Source: Pseudoalteromonas sp. MMG010 (GTDB lineage Bacteria; Pseudomonadota; Gammaproteobacteria; Enterobacterales; Alteromonadaceae). From it: 64,000 nucleotides of DNA. Positions 18,239 through 27,791 of this stretch are shown here, piece by piece. The stretch's first letter is position 1. The number at the start of each line of letters is the position of its first letter. The DNA is taken from contig NZ_JAGJEG010000009.1 of NCBI RefSeq assembly GCF_018100905.1, positions 124,001-188,000 of the forward strand, written 5' to 3'. The notes under the pieces were generated by a model. The model was not told the origin of the DNA and did no database searches. It worked only from the letters and a program-made list of their open reading frames with translations. Position numbers and translations under genes: made by a program.

Positions 18239-19465
18239 TTGAAAAGTGCAACGTTTACAGAAAAGCGAAAATTTATTGTTAAATTAGGCAAGATGCTTCA
18301 TAAATATGGCACGCCAGCCTATCGCTTAGAAGCTCACTTAGACGAAGTGGCCACTTATTTGGGACTGAAATCCTCATTTGTGATGTCTCCAACATCGATG
18401 ACTTTTGTTATTTGGACTGATGGCCATGAAGATGAATATACCCATGTAGCTCGTGTAGACCCTGGCGAGCACGATCTTGGCGCTTTATCCGATACCGATG
18501 CATTAGTTAATAGTATGCTGCTTGACGATTTAAGCGTGCAAGAAGTAGATGAGCAATTAGATGCCATTTATAATATGCCAAACCCTTATAATAAAGTAAT
18601 AACAGGTATTGCTTTTGCCACCTCGGGGGGAGCATTTGCCATGCTTATGGGGACCAGTTGGCACGATGTAATTTGGTCGGCTTTACTGACATTTATTGTG
18701 TACCTATTTGTAATGTGGTCTGCTCGCTCAAAACGAGTTGCTCATATGTTAGAACCCTTAGTAGCAATAGTTTCAGCCGTACTCGCTTGTGCAATCAGCA
18801 TTTATATCAGCCCCGAAATAAATATTAGATTAGTGGTGCTGTCGGCCATTATTGTATTTATACCCGGACTTGCTCTAGCGCTTGGCTTAGCCGAATTATC
18901 TGCACGACATTTGGTATCGGGAACGGCACGCGTAATGGACTCACTGATGTTGTTGTTTAAATTATACTTCGGTGCATTTATAGGGATAGGTATTGGACTT
19001 GCAATGTTTGGTCAAGCCGATTTTATACAGCCCGAACCCCTGCCCAAATGGACTGCTTGGTTAGCTATATTTATGTTATGTAGTAGTCTTGTTGTCATTT
19101 TTAGAACCAAATTTAAACATGCGGGTTGGTCTATTGCGTCTGGATTTATCGCTTACGGTACCAGTATTGGTTCGGCTATGTATTTAGATTATACCTTAGG
19201 TACCTTTGTTGGTGCGCTCTCGGTAGGTATATTTAGTAATTTATTTAATCGTATTGTTAATGCTCCTGCATCCATTGTTGCTATGCAAGGGTTAATTGTA
19301 TTAGTACCTGGAAGCAAAACTTATATAGGGCTCAATTCGCTTATAGAAGGCCAAGACTTTGTGCACGCTGAACATATTGGTCAACAAACATTTTTAATTT
19401 TTATGTCGTTAGTCGCAGGTCTTATTTTTGCCAATGTGGCTTTACCGCCGAAAAAAAGCTTATAA
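18239..19465 (+). CDS. ThrE-type threonine/serine exporter family protein
   Basis: 408 residues. A soluble N-terminal part carries the DUF1212/ThrE motif (LHKYGTPAYRLEAHL, then SSFVMSPTSM). About ten membrane segments follow as two blocks, the second with LIVLVPGSKTYIGL of the ThrE_2 (DUF3815) type. Both halves in one chain is the common full-length form. The start is TTG at 18239: the first in-frame ATG is at residue 19, inside the conserved N-terminal motif, so a non-ATG start is needed. No clear ribosome site is visible. Expected role: proton-driven export of threonine and serine from the cytoplasm. It is convergent with the sensor kinase gene. Confidence 0.85.
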   Translation: MKSATFTEKRKFIVKLGKMLHKYGTPAYRLEAHLDEVATYLGLKSSFVMSPTSMTFVIWTDGHEDEYTHVARVDPGEHDLGALSDTDALVNSMLLDDLSVQEVDEQLDAIYNMPNPYNKVITGIAFATSGGAFAMLMGTSWHDVIWSALLTFIVYLFVMWSARSKRVAHMLEPLVAIVSAVLACAISIYISPEINIRLVVLSAIIVFIPGLALALGLAELSARHLVSGTARVMDSLMLLFKLYFGAFIGIGIGLAMFGQADFIQPEPLPKWTAWLAIFMLCSSLVVIFRTKFKHAGWSIASGFIAYGTSIGSAMYLDYTLGTFVGALSVGIFSNLFNRIVNAPASIVAMQGLIVLVPGSKTYIGLNSLIEGQDFVHAEHIGQQTFLIFMSLVAGLIFANVALPPKKSL

Positions 19466-19474
19466 GCGTGCCTT

Positions 19475-21565
19475 TTAATCGTTAGTAAACTCCCCCTGTT
19501 TAATCGGTGTTTTTTTATTCACATTATCAGGGGCATCAATAGGAATACTAATATGGACAAGTGTTCCTTTGCTTTTCTCGCTAGTGAGCTTAATGCTGCC
19601 TCCTAATAAGTTAGTGACTATGTTATGCACAATATGAAGGCCTAAACCACAGCCCCCTCCAGCGCCGGGGGTGGTCGTAAAAAAAGGGTCAAATATTTTA
19701 TTTAAATGGCCTTTATCAATCCCTTCACCATTATCTTGAAAAACAATATCAGCGTGATTACCATCGGCTGTAACACTGACTCTGATAACCCCTGATTGTG
19801 TTTTGGCAAAACCGTGATGTACGGCATTGTGATACAGATGATTCACTACTTGAATGAGCTCTTGCGGGTATGATTCAACTAAAAGGGTGTTGTCGCTGTT
19901 AAATTCATATTTAATATCCCTTCGCTCTGACTTTTGATTTAGCACTAAGATTTTGGCACCTACTACTTTAACAATATCAAATTTCTCACGTTTGGCTGAT
20001 ATATGATCAACGGCTACTTGTTTAAACTCTTCAACTAATGTGATTGCTCTTTGAGTGGCTGATAATAATAACACCATTGATTCATCAAAATGCTTCTCGA
20101 ATTTAAATACATCAGATTTACTTAAGGTATTTTTCAATAAGTTTTCAAAAAACGTTGTAATCCCTTCATGCATCGATGTTGTTATTGTGATGCACACTCC
20201 TAATGGCGTATTTACTTCATGGGCAACCCCTGCAACTAATGCATTAAGCGACGTTACTTTTTCTGTTAATGCCTGCTTCTCTTGATTAATTAATTTCTCT
20301 TGGGTAAGTTGTAAATCAGCCAGAGCTTTATTTGCTTTATCTCTTTGTTTAATTAATTCTTTTTCCCTTTTAAAATCTAATTTGCGTAATTCATCAAGCT
20401 CTATTAATTCTCGCTGAAAACCAAGAATATGCTCTACGATACTGCCTAACTCATCATCTTTATTATAACTATCAAGCGTTTTTATATTTCTCTGACCTGC
20501 TCGAAGAGAAGCAATTGCTGTGGTCACAAATTTTATAGGGGTAAAAACACGTTGATGCGCATACGCAAAAGTAAGCAGTAATAATGAACAAATGATTAAA
20601 GATAATAAAATAATGATTAGTAAGGTCATAATCGCTTTATTATTTAATGTATTCACAGAGTTTTTTACTGTTTCTCTTCCCTCATAAGCCAATGCATCTA
20701 ATAATGTATCGGTGTAATAAAACGTAGTTTGCTCTAATTCGTTAACGGCCTTTAATGCCATCGCTTTGCTGCGAGGGTCGTATTGTAAAAATATACTTTC
20801 ACCTTGCTGTATTAACTTTTTAAACAAGGTTTCAATTTCCGCTACCTTATTGATGTTATATTCTTTTCCACTAATATCTTTTAATTGATTTAAATATAGT
20901 TGAAAGTCTTTATTGTGACTTTCAAAGCTTGCCTTGGCTTGGGTATCTCCTAATACAAAACGATTTAAGTCATTGGTTATATCGCCCGCTATATCAACCA
21001 ATTTTAAATAATACCTGATAACCGATAAATGAGTTTTCAACATGTCATTATTTAAGCTTGTTTGTGCGACTTCGATTTCCTGAGCAGTAAATTCATCTAA
21101 ACTATGCTCTAAAGGCTGAGCGACACTGGTAATTAAAGATGTAATATCATTAATTGCTTGCTGCTCATCTACAGGGGAATATATGTTAAATACTGAGTTT
21201 TTAGCGGTGCTATGAAATTTTTCAACTAATGTATCTATTTCAGTCAGCGCTTTATGATGCTGTGTTTGGTGTGGTATTTTATCGCGATAAAGACCAAGCT
21301 CATTATAGTTTGTATTATAACGCTCAGTGACTTCACTTTCACCAAGCAAATACTCTAATAAGTTCCCATTCATGTGTACTAATTCTTCAAACATCAATAA
21401 AGCGTTTATTGAAAATGGTAAATCGTTTTCTACGATTCTTTCAGAGGTGCTTTTTATTTGATAACTTAAAAAACCGATAATAAGTGTAAATACAATGACC
21501 ATGAATCCACTTAGCATTAATACTAAACGTAGTCTGTTCGCTAAAGAATTTGTTTGCATTTGCAA
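19475..21565 (-). CDS. Membrane sensor histidine kinase without adjacent response regulator
   Basis: 696 residues. Membrane segments at about 17-35 and 308-332 enclose a long helical periplasmic sensor. HAMP follows (about 335-390), then a coiled coil (about 400-440) and the kinase core. His449 lies in VAGVAHEVNTPLG. The ATPase has an N-box (LYHNAVHHG), DNGEGIDKGH and GGCGLGLHIVHN. The H-box with VAHEVNTPLG is the type seen in large sensor kinases whose partner regulator is encoded elsewhere. No regulator gene is in the neighbourhood. The ligand is unknown. Confidence 0.87.
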   Translation of the reverse strand: MQMQTNSLANRLRLVLMLSGFMVIVFTLIIGFLSYQIKSTSERIVENDLPFSINALLMFEELVHMNGNLLEYLLGESEVTERYNTNYNELGLYRDKIPHQTQHHKALTEIDTLVEKFHSTAKNSVFNIYSPVDEQQAINDITSLITSVAQPLEHSLDEFTAQEIEVAQTSLNNDMLKTHLSVIRYYLKLVDIAGDITNDLNRFVLGDTQAKASFESHNKDFQLYLNQLKDISGKEYNINKVAEIETLFKKLIQQGESIFLQYDPRSKAMALKAVNELEQTTFYYTDTLLDALAYEGRETVKNSVNTLNNKAIMTLLIIILLSLIICSLLLLTFAYAHQRVFTPIKFVTTAIASLRAGQRNIKTLDSYNKDDELGSIVEHILGFQRELIELDELRKLDFKREKELIKQRDKANKALADLQLTQEKLINQEKQALTEKVTSLNALVAGVAHEVNTPLGVCITITTSMHEGITTFFENLLKNTLSKSDVFKFEKHFDESMVLLLSATQRAITLVEEFKQVAVDHISAKREKFDIVKVVGAKILVLNQKSERRDIKYEFNSDNTLLVESYPQELIQVVNHLYHNAVHHGFAKTQSGVIRVSVTADGNHADIVFQDNGEGIDKGHLNKIFDPFFTTTPGAGGGCGLGLHIVHNIVTNLLGGSIKLTSEKSKGTLVHISIPIDAPDNVNKKTPIKQGEFTND

Positions 21566-21765
21566 CTCTAAAAATGTGTACCTATTTTAGAATGTAGTCG
21601 ATTTTTATGAAAACAAAATACAAATGACGTATTTTATTTAACTACTTTGTCAGTGAAGTGCATCACGTATGCAAAAGTTATGATGAAGAGAATGATGAAA
21701 AACTAAAGCAGAATAATAATATAGGTAAACACACAAAGGTGCATTTACCTACAATGTTAATGTCG

Positions 21766-22182
21766 TTACACAGTATATTTAACGTCTTGATCACGTAAAA
21801 TGTAAAGTGCAAAACACGCAGCCCACATAGGCCATGCAGTAAAGAATAATAAGTTATTAAAACCATCGATATACTGGTTGTATGACGAAAGTGTAGATAA
21901 ACCATGCATAACAAAGATAATGCCGTAAGTAATACGCTTTTTAATACCCGCAACAAATGCTAATACTAAAATTAATTGCAGCGCACCTAATACATAAGCC
22001 ACGATATCTGTAGAACCACTGATCCCATAAAAATGCTCAAAAATACGCGCACTATGACCTGGGTTTACAAACTTATCGAATGTCCACATTACCATTACAA
22101 TAAATACACTGATACGTAGAGATAATAGTGACCACTGAAGGCGGTTTTGTACATCTGAGCTAATCGGGGTTGTCATTAACAT
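21766..22182 (-). CDS. DoxX-like small membrane protein
   Basis: 138 residues with four predicted membrane helices (about 18-36, 58-80, 84-104, 108-128). The pattern W-x-F-DKFVNPGHSARIFEHFYG in the first loop fits the DoxX/DUF417-like quinone-type membrane family. Function is not established. Its promoter gap (22183-22438) is shared divergently with the TonB receptor and contains a 16-base AT palindrome at 22229-22244, but no clear Fur box. Confidence 0.65.
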   Translation of the reverse strand: MLMTTPISSDVQNRLQWSLLSLRISVFIVMVMWTFDKFVNPGHSARIFEHFYGISGSTDIVAYVLGALQLILVLAFVAGIKKRITYGIIFVMHGLSTLSSYNQYIDGFNNLLFFTAWPMWAACFALYILRDQDVKYTV

Positions 22183-22438
22183 TCCTTAAAATAAAAATAA
22201 ATAAACTTTCATAGTAGCTAGACCGTATAAATAAATATTTATTTCATCTAAATTTTTATTTTTGTTAAACACGCTTTTTTATTGCCCGTTTTAAACTAAA
22301 GTCTATTAATTAGTGATATTAAATAAGTAAAAACAATAATCGCGATATTTAAGTACAATAAGTTAATTAAACGTGAAATAAATATACAAGCACTTCGGTC
22401 TACCTAGCCGATTTAATTAAAACTGCAGTGAGAAACTT

Positions 22439-24799
22439 TTGAAACAAACATATTTGGCAATTGCATTAGCAACGACTTTAAGCACACCGACCATCACGAG
22501 CGCAGCTCAAGCACCAAACAACAATAAAAATAATAATATTGAACGAATTGAGGTTGCTGGCCAAGTCGTTACATCACAAGGACTCTCTGTTAAAGATGCC
22601 ACAGTAAGTGGACCATTTGGCGATAATTTAGCACTACAAGATATTGCCCGCTCTGTCACACCAATTTCTAGCGAATTAATAGAACAACTTAATATTACAA
22701 CCTTACAAGATGTCCTTGCTGTGAGCCCTAACACCTATTCAGCAAGTGGCTTTGGAGCGCCCAGCTTACCGACTATTCGTGGACAGTTGGGGGAATTATT
22801 TCAAGATGGTACACGCCGCCAAGCAGGTAACAATGGCTTTGGTGTGCCTTTATCGTTTAACTCAATAGAACAAATAGATGTGGTAAAAGGTGCTCCTCCG
22901 GTATTATTTGGTTCGAGCCAGCGTAATGGCGGCTTTGTAAATTTACATTCAAAGCAGGCTTCGACAACACAAAATAAAGGCAAAGTAAGTGCCTCAGCTG
23001 GCAGCTGGGATAATTACACTGTACTGGCAGATTACAATAACGTAATACAAAAAGATAAAGCGGGTTTACGTGTAAGCTTAGAGCATGTAGATAATGGAAG
23101 TTTTTATGATTATTCGGCCACTAAAAGCGATAGTTTATATGCAGCACTGCGTATTTTACCTGATGATAAAAGTAGCTGGGATATAAATTTTGAGCTGTAT
23201 CAAGTTGAATTTACAGATAATGCGGGTATTAACCGCCCAACGCAAGCACTCATAGACGATGGCCTTTATATTACGGGCCAAGGTGTACAAGCTAATGGCA
23301 GTACGGTACCAGCTGCAGGCTCTATTGTCTCACCAACCGGTTTAGTCGAAATCGACCGTAGTACCGTATTAACCGATCCAGATAACATAAACGAAGCAAC
23401 AACGTACTTATTGCACAGTATTTATAAACGCGAGTTAAGTGATAAAGCGTCGCTTAAAAACATTACGTATTTTCAACATTTACAACGAGAAGAAATAGCA
23501 CAAAACAGTTTTGTAGAAATTATAGATGGTGCCGATACTGCGCAAAATCGTACCGAATTGAGCTATCAATATAACAACAATCAACACACCATTTTTGCTT
23601 TTGATGTTCGCTACAACAAAGTGCTTGGGTACAGCCAATTTACAACAGAAGCTGATTTACCTATCGACTTAACGGGTCCAATTAGTAATCGTCGTATTGC
23701 CCTTACTGATGCACAAAAAGCACGCTTAGTTGAGTTAACACCAGGTGTATTTGTATCTCCTGGCGCACAATACGACTTAGATAATGACGGCAACGGCGAT
23801 TTCAACTTATCAGATACCACCGACTCTCGTTCGTGGCAAACTGGGTTTGCAATTCAGCATGATTCAGATTGGAGTGATGCATTACACACAAGTATCGGGT
23901 ACCGATTAGATTACTATGATGTCGAAGCACGCGATCCACTTGCCCCACAAGGTATAGAAGCAGCAAGCGACAGTATTAACGATACTCTTCACTCAGGTCA
24001 GTTAAGCTTCAATTATCAAGTTAACACTGATTTTACCGCTTATGGCGCAGCCAGCTATAACGAAGCCACTTCAAATAGCATGGCAGGAGGTACGGCTTTA
24101 AGTAGTGACAACACCATTAGCGAACAAAATTTCGCCACCGAAAATACGTTAGTTGAATTTGGTGTTAAATACGCCCCCAGTGATAATGACTGGTATGCCG
24201 ATGGCGCTATTTTTAGCCAACGTCGTAGCTTACGCAACCGTGATGGAAGTAATACAGGTATTCGTACAACAGGATTTGAAAGCCAAGTTTTTTATGATGC
24301 TTATCCATATTGGCTATCACTTGGCTATAGTTATATAGATGCTCGTTACGATAACTCTGCAAGTAGCCAAGATTCAGCGCAAGTAATTGATGCATTTGAT
24401 GACTCTCGTGCGGACATTGTCGTTGGTACGAGTATCGGTGCACCAAGTTTTACTGCTTTTGCACCATCGAACCGTCAAGTACAAGGTATTCCAGAGCAAT
24501 CTTTTAGTATTAATGGCAATTATTCAATTAATACGAAATGGCAAGCGGGTTTCTCAGGTCTATATACCAAGAGCTACCCATTAGATTTTTTGGCAACCGT
24601 TAAAATACGTGATCAATATACTTTAAACGTAAATACAAGTTACGCATTTACTAATGCAACAAAACTACGCTTAGATATAAATAATGTCACCAATCAAGAA
24701 AACTGGCGCCCTGTATTTGAAGGCGGTTACTTTGGCGCAACACTGGCATTTCCTGAGTTGCCAATAAACGCAAAGTTAACCCTTTCGCATAAATTTTAA
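22439..24799 (+). CDS. TonB-dependent receptor (siderophore-type), first gene of an eight-gene unit
   Basis: 786 residues from a TTG start at 22439, preceded by GTGAGA. Signal peptide 1-22 (ends TSAAQA), TonB box-like ERIEVAGQVV near 34-43, plug domain (about 55-180, with IEQIDVVKGAPPVLFG), and barrel ending in LTLSHKF with a terminal Phe. The plug wording is of the FhuE/FpvA siderophore class, but the downstream genes (ABC transporter, oxidoreductase, membrane-lipid enzymes) are not a siderophore pathway. No signalling extension is present. It is followed after 24 bases by the oxidoreductase gene, so it very probably heads this transcription unit. Ligand unknown. Confidence 0.88.
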   Translation: MKQTYLAIALATTLSTPTITSAAQAPNNNKNNNIERIEVAGQVVTSQGLSVKDATVSGPFGDNLALQDIARSVTPISSELIEQLNITTLQDVLAVSPNTYSASGFGAPSLPTIRGQLGELFQDGTRRQAGNNGFGVPLSFNSIEQIDVVKGAPPVLFGSSQRNGGFVNLHSKQASTTQNKGKVSASAGSWDNYTVLADYNNVIQKDKAGLRVSLEHVDNGSFYDYSATKSDSLYAALRILPDDKSSWDINFELYQVEFTDNAGINRPTQALIDDGLYITGQGVQANGSTVPAAGSIVSPTGLVEIDRSTVLTDPDNINEATTYLLHSIYKRELSDKASLKNITYFQHLQREEIAQNSFVEIIDGADTAQNRTELSYQYNNNQHTIFAFDVRYNKVLGYSQFTTEADLPIDLTGPISNRRIALTDAQKARLVELTPGVFVSPGAQYDLDNDGNGDFNLSDTTDSRSWQTGFAIQHDSDWSDALHTSIGYRLDYYDVEARDPLAPQGIEAASDSINDTLHSGQLSFNYQVNTDFTAYGAASYNEATSNSMAGGTALSSDNTISEQNFATENTLVEFGVKYAPSDNDWYADGAIFSQRRSLRNRDGSNTGIRTTGFESQVFYDAYPYWLSLGYSYIDARYDNSASSQDSAQVIDAFDDSRADIVVGTSIGAPSFTAFAPSNRQVQGIPEQSFSINGNYSINTKWQAGFSGLYTKSYPLDFLATVKIRDQYTLNVNTSYAFTNATKLRLDINNVTNQENWRPVFEGGYFGATLAFPELPINAKLTLSHKF

Positions 24800-24823
24800 G
24801 ATAAGACATAAAAGAGAGAGAAC

Positions 24824-26977
24824 ATGATAAAAAAACTTTTACTGGTATTGATTGCAGCAGTGGCTATTGGATTGTTCTTTCACTTTAATTTGCACCAACT
24901 CCTCACCCTTGATGGCTTAAAAGGCTCGATGGATCAATTTAGCGAATATAAAGCGCAATCGCCTTTCCTCGTTATTGGCGGGTTCTTTTTGTTATATGTG
25001 TTGGTGACTGCTTTATCACTTCCCGGAGCCGCTATTTTAACGCTAGCTGCTGGCGCACTATTTGGTTTAATTGAAGGCTTATTAGTGGCCTCTTTTGCCT
25101 CAACCGTTGGTGCAACACTGGCCTTTTTGGTGTCTCGTTATTTACTACGCGACTCTATTAAACAGCGTTTTCCAGAGCGTTTAGCTGCCATTGATGCGGG
25201 TGTAGAAAAAGAAGGCGGATTTTACTTATTCACGCTGCGATTAGTGCCTGTATTTCCCTTCTTTTTAATTAACTTATTAATGGGCGTAACCGCCATTAAG
25301 TCGTGGACTTTTTATTGGGTAAGCCAAGTCGGTATGATCGCAGGCACTTTTGTGTTTGTTAATGCAGGAACTCAATTGGCTCAAATAGAGAGCTTGTCGG
25401 GTATATTATCATTTAATCTAATTTTATCATTTGCTTTATTAGGGGTATTCCCATTAATAGCAAAAGGAATACTAAACATGTTAAAAAAACGTCGTGTATA
25501 TAAAAATTATACCAAACCTAAAAAATTCGACCGTAATATGATTGTGATCGGCGCGGGTGCTGGTGGGCTTGTAACAAGCTATATTGCAGCAGCTGTAAAA
25601 GCAAAAGTAACATTAATCGAAGCCGGTGAAATGGGTGGTGATTGCTTAAATTATGGTTGTGTTCCAAGTAAAGCAGTCATTAAAAGTGCAAAAATTGCAG
25701 AGCAAATTCGCCATGGTGAACATTACGGTTTAGAAAATGCAACACCACAGTTTTCATTTAAAAAAGTAATGGCTCGTGTACATCAAGTTATTGCCGATGT
25801 TGCACCGCACGACAGTGTTGAGCGTTACACTGATTTAGGCGTTGATGTTGTTAAAGGCTACGGTAAATTAATAGACCCTTGGACAGTTGAAATAAAATTA
25901 AACGACGGGGGCACGCAAACCCTTACCGCGCGTACAATTGTTATTGCCACTGGCGCACGTCCATTTGTTCCACCACTACCAGGAATAGAAGAAACAGGTT
26001 ACGTGACCAGCGACACATTATGGAGTAAATTTGCTGAGCTAGATGAAGCGCCAAAGAAATTAGTTGTCCTAGGTGGCGGCCCTATTGGTAGCGAACTTGC
26101 ACAAAGTTTTTCACGTTTAGGCTCAAGTGTGACGCAAATTGAAATGAGCGAACGCATTATGATCAAAGAAGACCTCGAAGTGTCTAAATTTGCACATGAG
26201 GCGTTAGTTGAAAGTGGCGTAAACATTTTAACTTCTCACCAAGCGCTTCGTTGTGAATCTCGCGACGGTAAAAAATATATTGTTGTAAAACATAACGATA
26301 CCGAAATAGATATTGAATACGATGAGTTATTATGTGCAGTAGGTAGAAGTGCTCGCTTAAAAGGCTATGGCCTTGAAGAGCTTGGAATTGAAACTAACCG
26401 TACAGTTGTGACCAACGAATACCTTGAGACGCTTTACCCTAACATATACGCCGCGGGTGATATTGTTGGCCCATACCAATTTACTCATGTGGCAGCACAT
26501 CAGGGATGGTACGCCGCGGTTAATGGTTTATTTGGGCATCTTAAAAAGTTTAAAGTAGATTACCGTGTGATCCCGTGGACGACCTTTATTGACCCTGAAG
26601 TTGCACGAGTCGGTTTAAATGAACAAGATGCGATTGATAAAGGCATCGATTACGAAATAACCCGCTTTGAGTTTGAAGAGTTAGACCGAGCTATTACCGA
26701 TAGCGCAACCAAAGGCTTTATTAAAGTAATTACACCTAAAGGCAAAGATAAAATCTTGGGAGTCACGGTGGTCTCTGAGCACGCTGGCGATTTAATTGCT
26801 GAGTTTGTACTGGCTATGAAGCATGGTTTAGGCCTTAATAAAATACTAGGTACTATTCATAGTTACCCTACATGGGCCGAAGGTAATAAATATGCTGCCG
26901 GCGAGTGGAAACGTGCACACGCACCAGAAACAGTATTAAATTGGTTAGAAAAATACCATGCATGGCGCAGAGGTTAA
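24824..26977 (+). CDS. VTT/TVP38 membrane domain fused to a pyridine-nucleotide disulfide oxidoreductase
   Basis: 717 residues. An N-terminal DedA/TVP38-like domain (about 1-215, with GAAILTLAAGALFG and RLVPVFPFFLINLLMG) is joined to a flavoprotein disulfide reductase (about 235-710). The latter has FAD motif VIGAGAGGLV, redox pair Cys274/Cys279 in GGDCLNYGCVPSK, NAD(P) motif VVLGGGPIGSE and the dimer-interface HSYPTWAEG. It lacks the N-terminal metal-binding domain and the vicinal C-terminal cysteines of MerA, so 'mercuric reductase' naming would be wrong. Expected role: membrane-tethered NAD(P)H-dependent reduction of an unknown disulfide or quinone-like substrate. It ends one base before the DUF547 start. 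Confidence 0.9.
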   Translation: MIKKLLLVLIAAVAIGLFFHFNLHQLLTLDGLKGSMDQFSEYKAQSPFLVIGGFFLLYVLVTALSLPGAAILTLAAGALFGLIEGLLVASFASTVGATLAFLVSRYLLRDSIKQRFPERLAAIDAGVEKEGGFYLFTLRLVPVFPFFLINLLMGVTAIKSWTFYWVSQVGMIAGTFVFVNAGTQLAQIESLSGILSFNLILSFALLGVFPLIAKGILNMLKKRRVYKNYTKPKKFDRNMIVIGAGAGGLVTSYIAAAVKAKVTLIEAGEMGGDCLNYGCVPSKAVIKSAKIAEQIRHGEHYGLENATPQFSFKKVMARVHQVIADVAPHDSVERYTDLGVDVVKGYGKLIDPWTVEIKLNDGGTQTLTARTIVIATGARPFVPPLPGIEETGYVTSDTLWSKFAELDEAPKKLVVLGGGPIGSELAQSFSRLGSSVTQIEMSERIMIKEDLEVSKFAHEALVESGVNILTSHQALRCESRDGKKYIVVKHNDTEIDIEYDELLCAVGRSARLKGYGLEELGIETNRTVVTNEYLETLYPNIYAAGDIVGPYQFTHVAAHQGWYAAVNGLFGHLKKFKVDYRVIPWTTFIDPEVARVGLNEQDAIDKGIDYEITRFEFEELDRAITDSATKGFIKVITPKGKDKILGVTVVSEHAGDLIAEFVLAMKHGLGLNKILGTIHSYPTWAEGNKYAAGEWKRAHAPETVLNWLEKYHAWRRG

Positions 26978-26978
26978 T

Positions 26979-27791
26979 ATGATAAAGCAAATAAAAACAG
27001 CCGCTTTGTCGTTAGTTTTGAGTACGATGTTATTAACATCATACTCAAGCTACGCGCGAAGTATTCATACAGCTTGGGATACTTTACTTAAAAATAATGT
27101 AGTGAGCATTAACCGTGGCCACAGCACCGAAGTAGATTACGCTGCAATGGGAGACGATCATAAAGCGCTTACTCGTTATTTAAATTCGCTCAGCGCTATT
27201 TCAGAAGCTGAATTTAATGATTGGAGCAAACCTAAGCAACTGGCATTTTTAATTAATGCTTACAATGCGTGGACCGTAGAGCTCATTTTGACAAAATATC
27301 CAGATCTTGAGTCGATTAAAGATTTAGGCAGCTTTTTTAGTTCACCGTGGAGCAAAGAGTTTATTCCTCTGTTAGGTAAAACACGTAGTTTAGATGAAAT
27401 TGAGCACGAGCTAATTCGTGGCAGTGGCAAGTACAACGATCCACGCATTCACTTTGCTGTAAATTGTGCCAGTATTGGTTGCCCAGCATTAAGAGAAGAA
27501 GCCTATACTGGTGAAAAGCTTGAAGCACAGCTTGATGAACAAACAAAACGTTTTTTATCTGACATGACACGTAATGTAGTGCAGCAAAACGAGTTACAAT
27601 TATCGTCTATTTTTAAATGGTATGGTGATGACTTTAAAATGGGTTTTAGAGGGGCTAAAAGCCTTAATGAATTTATTTTACAATACCCTAATGCCATTAA
27701 ATTAATACCCGCACAACAAAAAGCATTAAAAATAGATAAAATGAAAATTAAGTTTTTAGATTATGATTGGAAATTGAATGCCGCAATGTAA
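26979..27791 (+). CDS. DUF547-domain exported protein
   Basis: 270 residues from ATG 26979, chosen over the upstream ATG at 26958 because an AGAGG ribosome site sits before it and the signal peptide (MIKQIKTAALSLV..., ending SYAR) then begins at the start. DUF547 core is visible: FLINAYNAWTVELIL, then a conserved loop with PRIHFAVNCASIGCPALR. The Cys-x4-Cys-P motif and His are typical of the family, which is likely hydrolytic or transferase-like, but no reaction has been established. It overlaps the next gene by 14 bases if that gene uses its first ATG. Confidence 0.88.
   Translation: MIKQIKTAALSLVLSTMLLTSYSSYARSIHTAWDTLLKNNVVSINRGHSTEVDYAAMGDDHKALTRYLNSLSAISEAEFNDWSKPKQLAFLINAYNAWTVELILTKYPDLESIKDLGSFFSSPWSKEFIPLLGKTRSLDEIEHELIRGSGKYNDPRIHFAVNCASIGCPALREEAYTGEKLEAQLDEQTKRFLSDMTRNVVQQNELQLSSIFKWYGDDFKMGFRGAKSLNEFILQYPNAIKLIPAQQKALKIDKMKIKFLDYDWKLNAAM

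Noticed and set aside
21678..21956. 92-residue reverse reading frame overlapping the DoxX-like gene
   Set aside because: Same strand, different frame; Cys/Leu-rich composition typical of an out-of-frame shadow, and no ribosome site.
22229..22244. AT palindrome as a Fur box for the siderophore-type receptor
   Set aside because: It is AT-only, and lacks the GATAAT-type hexamer pattern; no evidence of iron control.
24824..26977. Mercuric reductase (MerA)
   Set aside because: The redox motif is shared by the whole disulfide-reductase family; MerA's N-terminal metal-binding domain and C-terminal Cys-Cys are absent and no mer genes are nearby.
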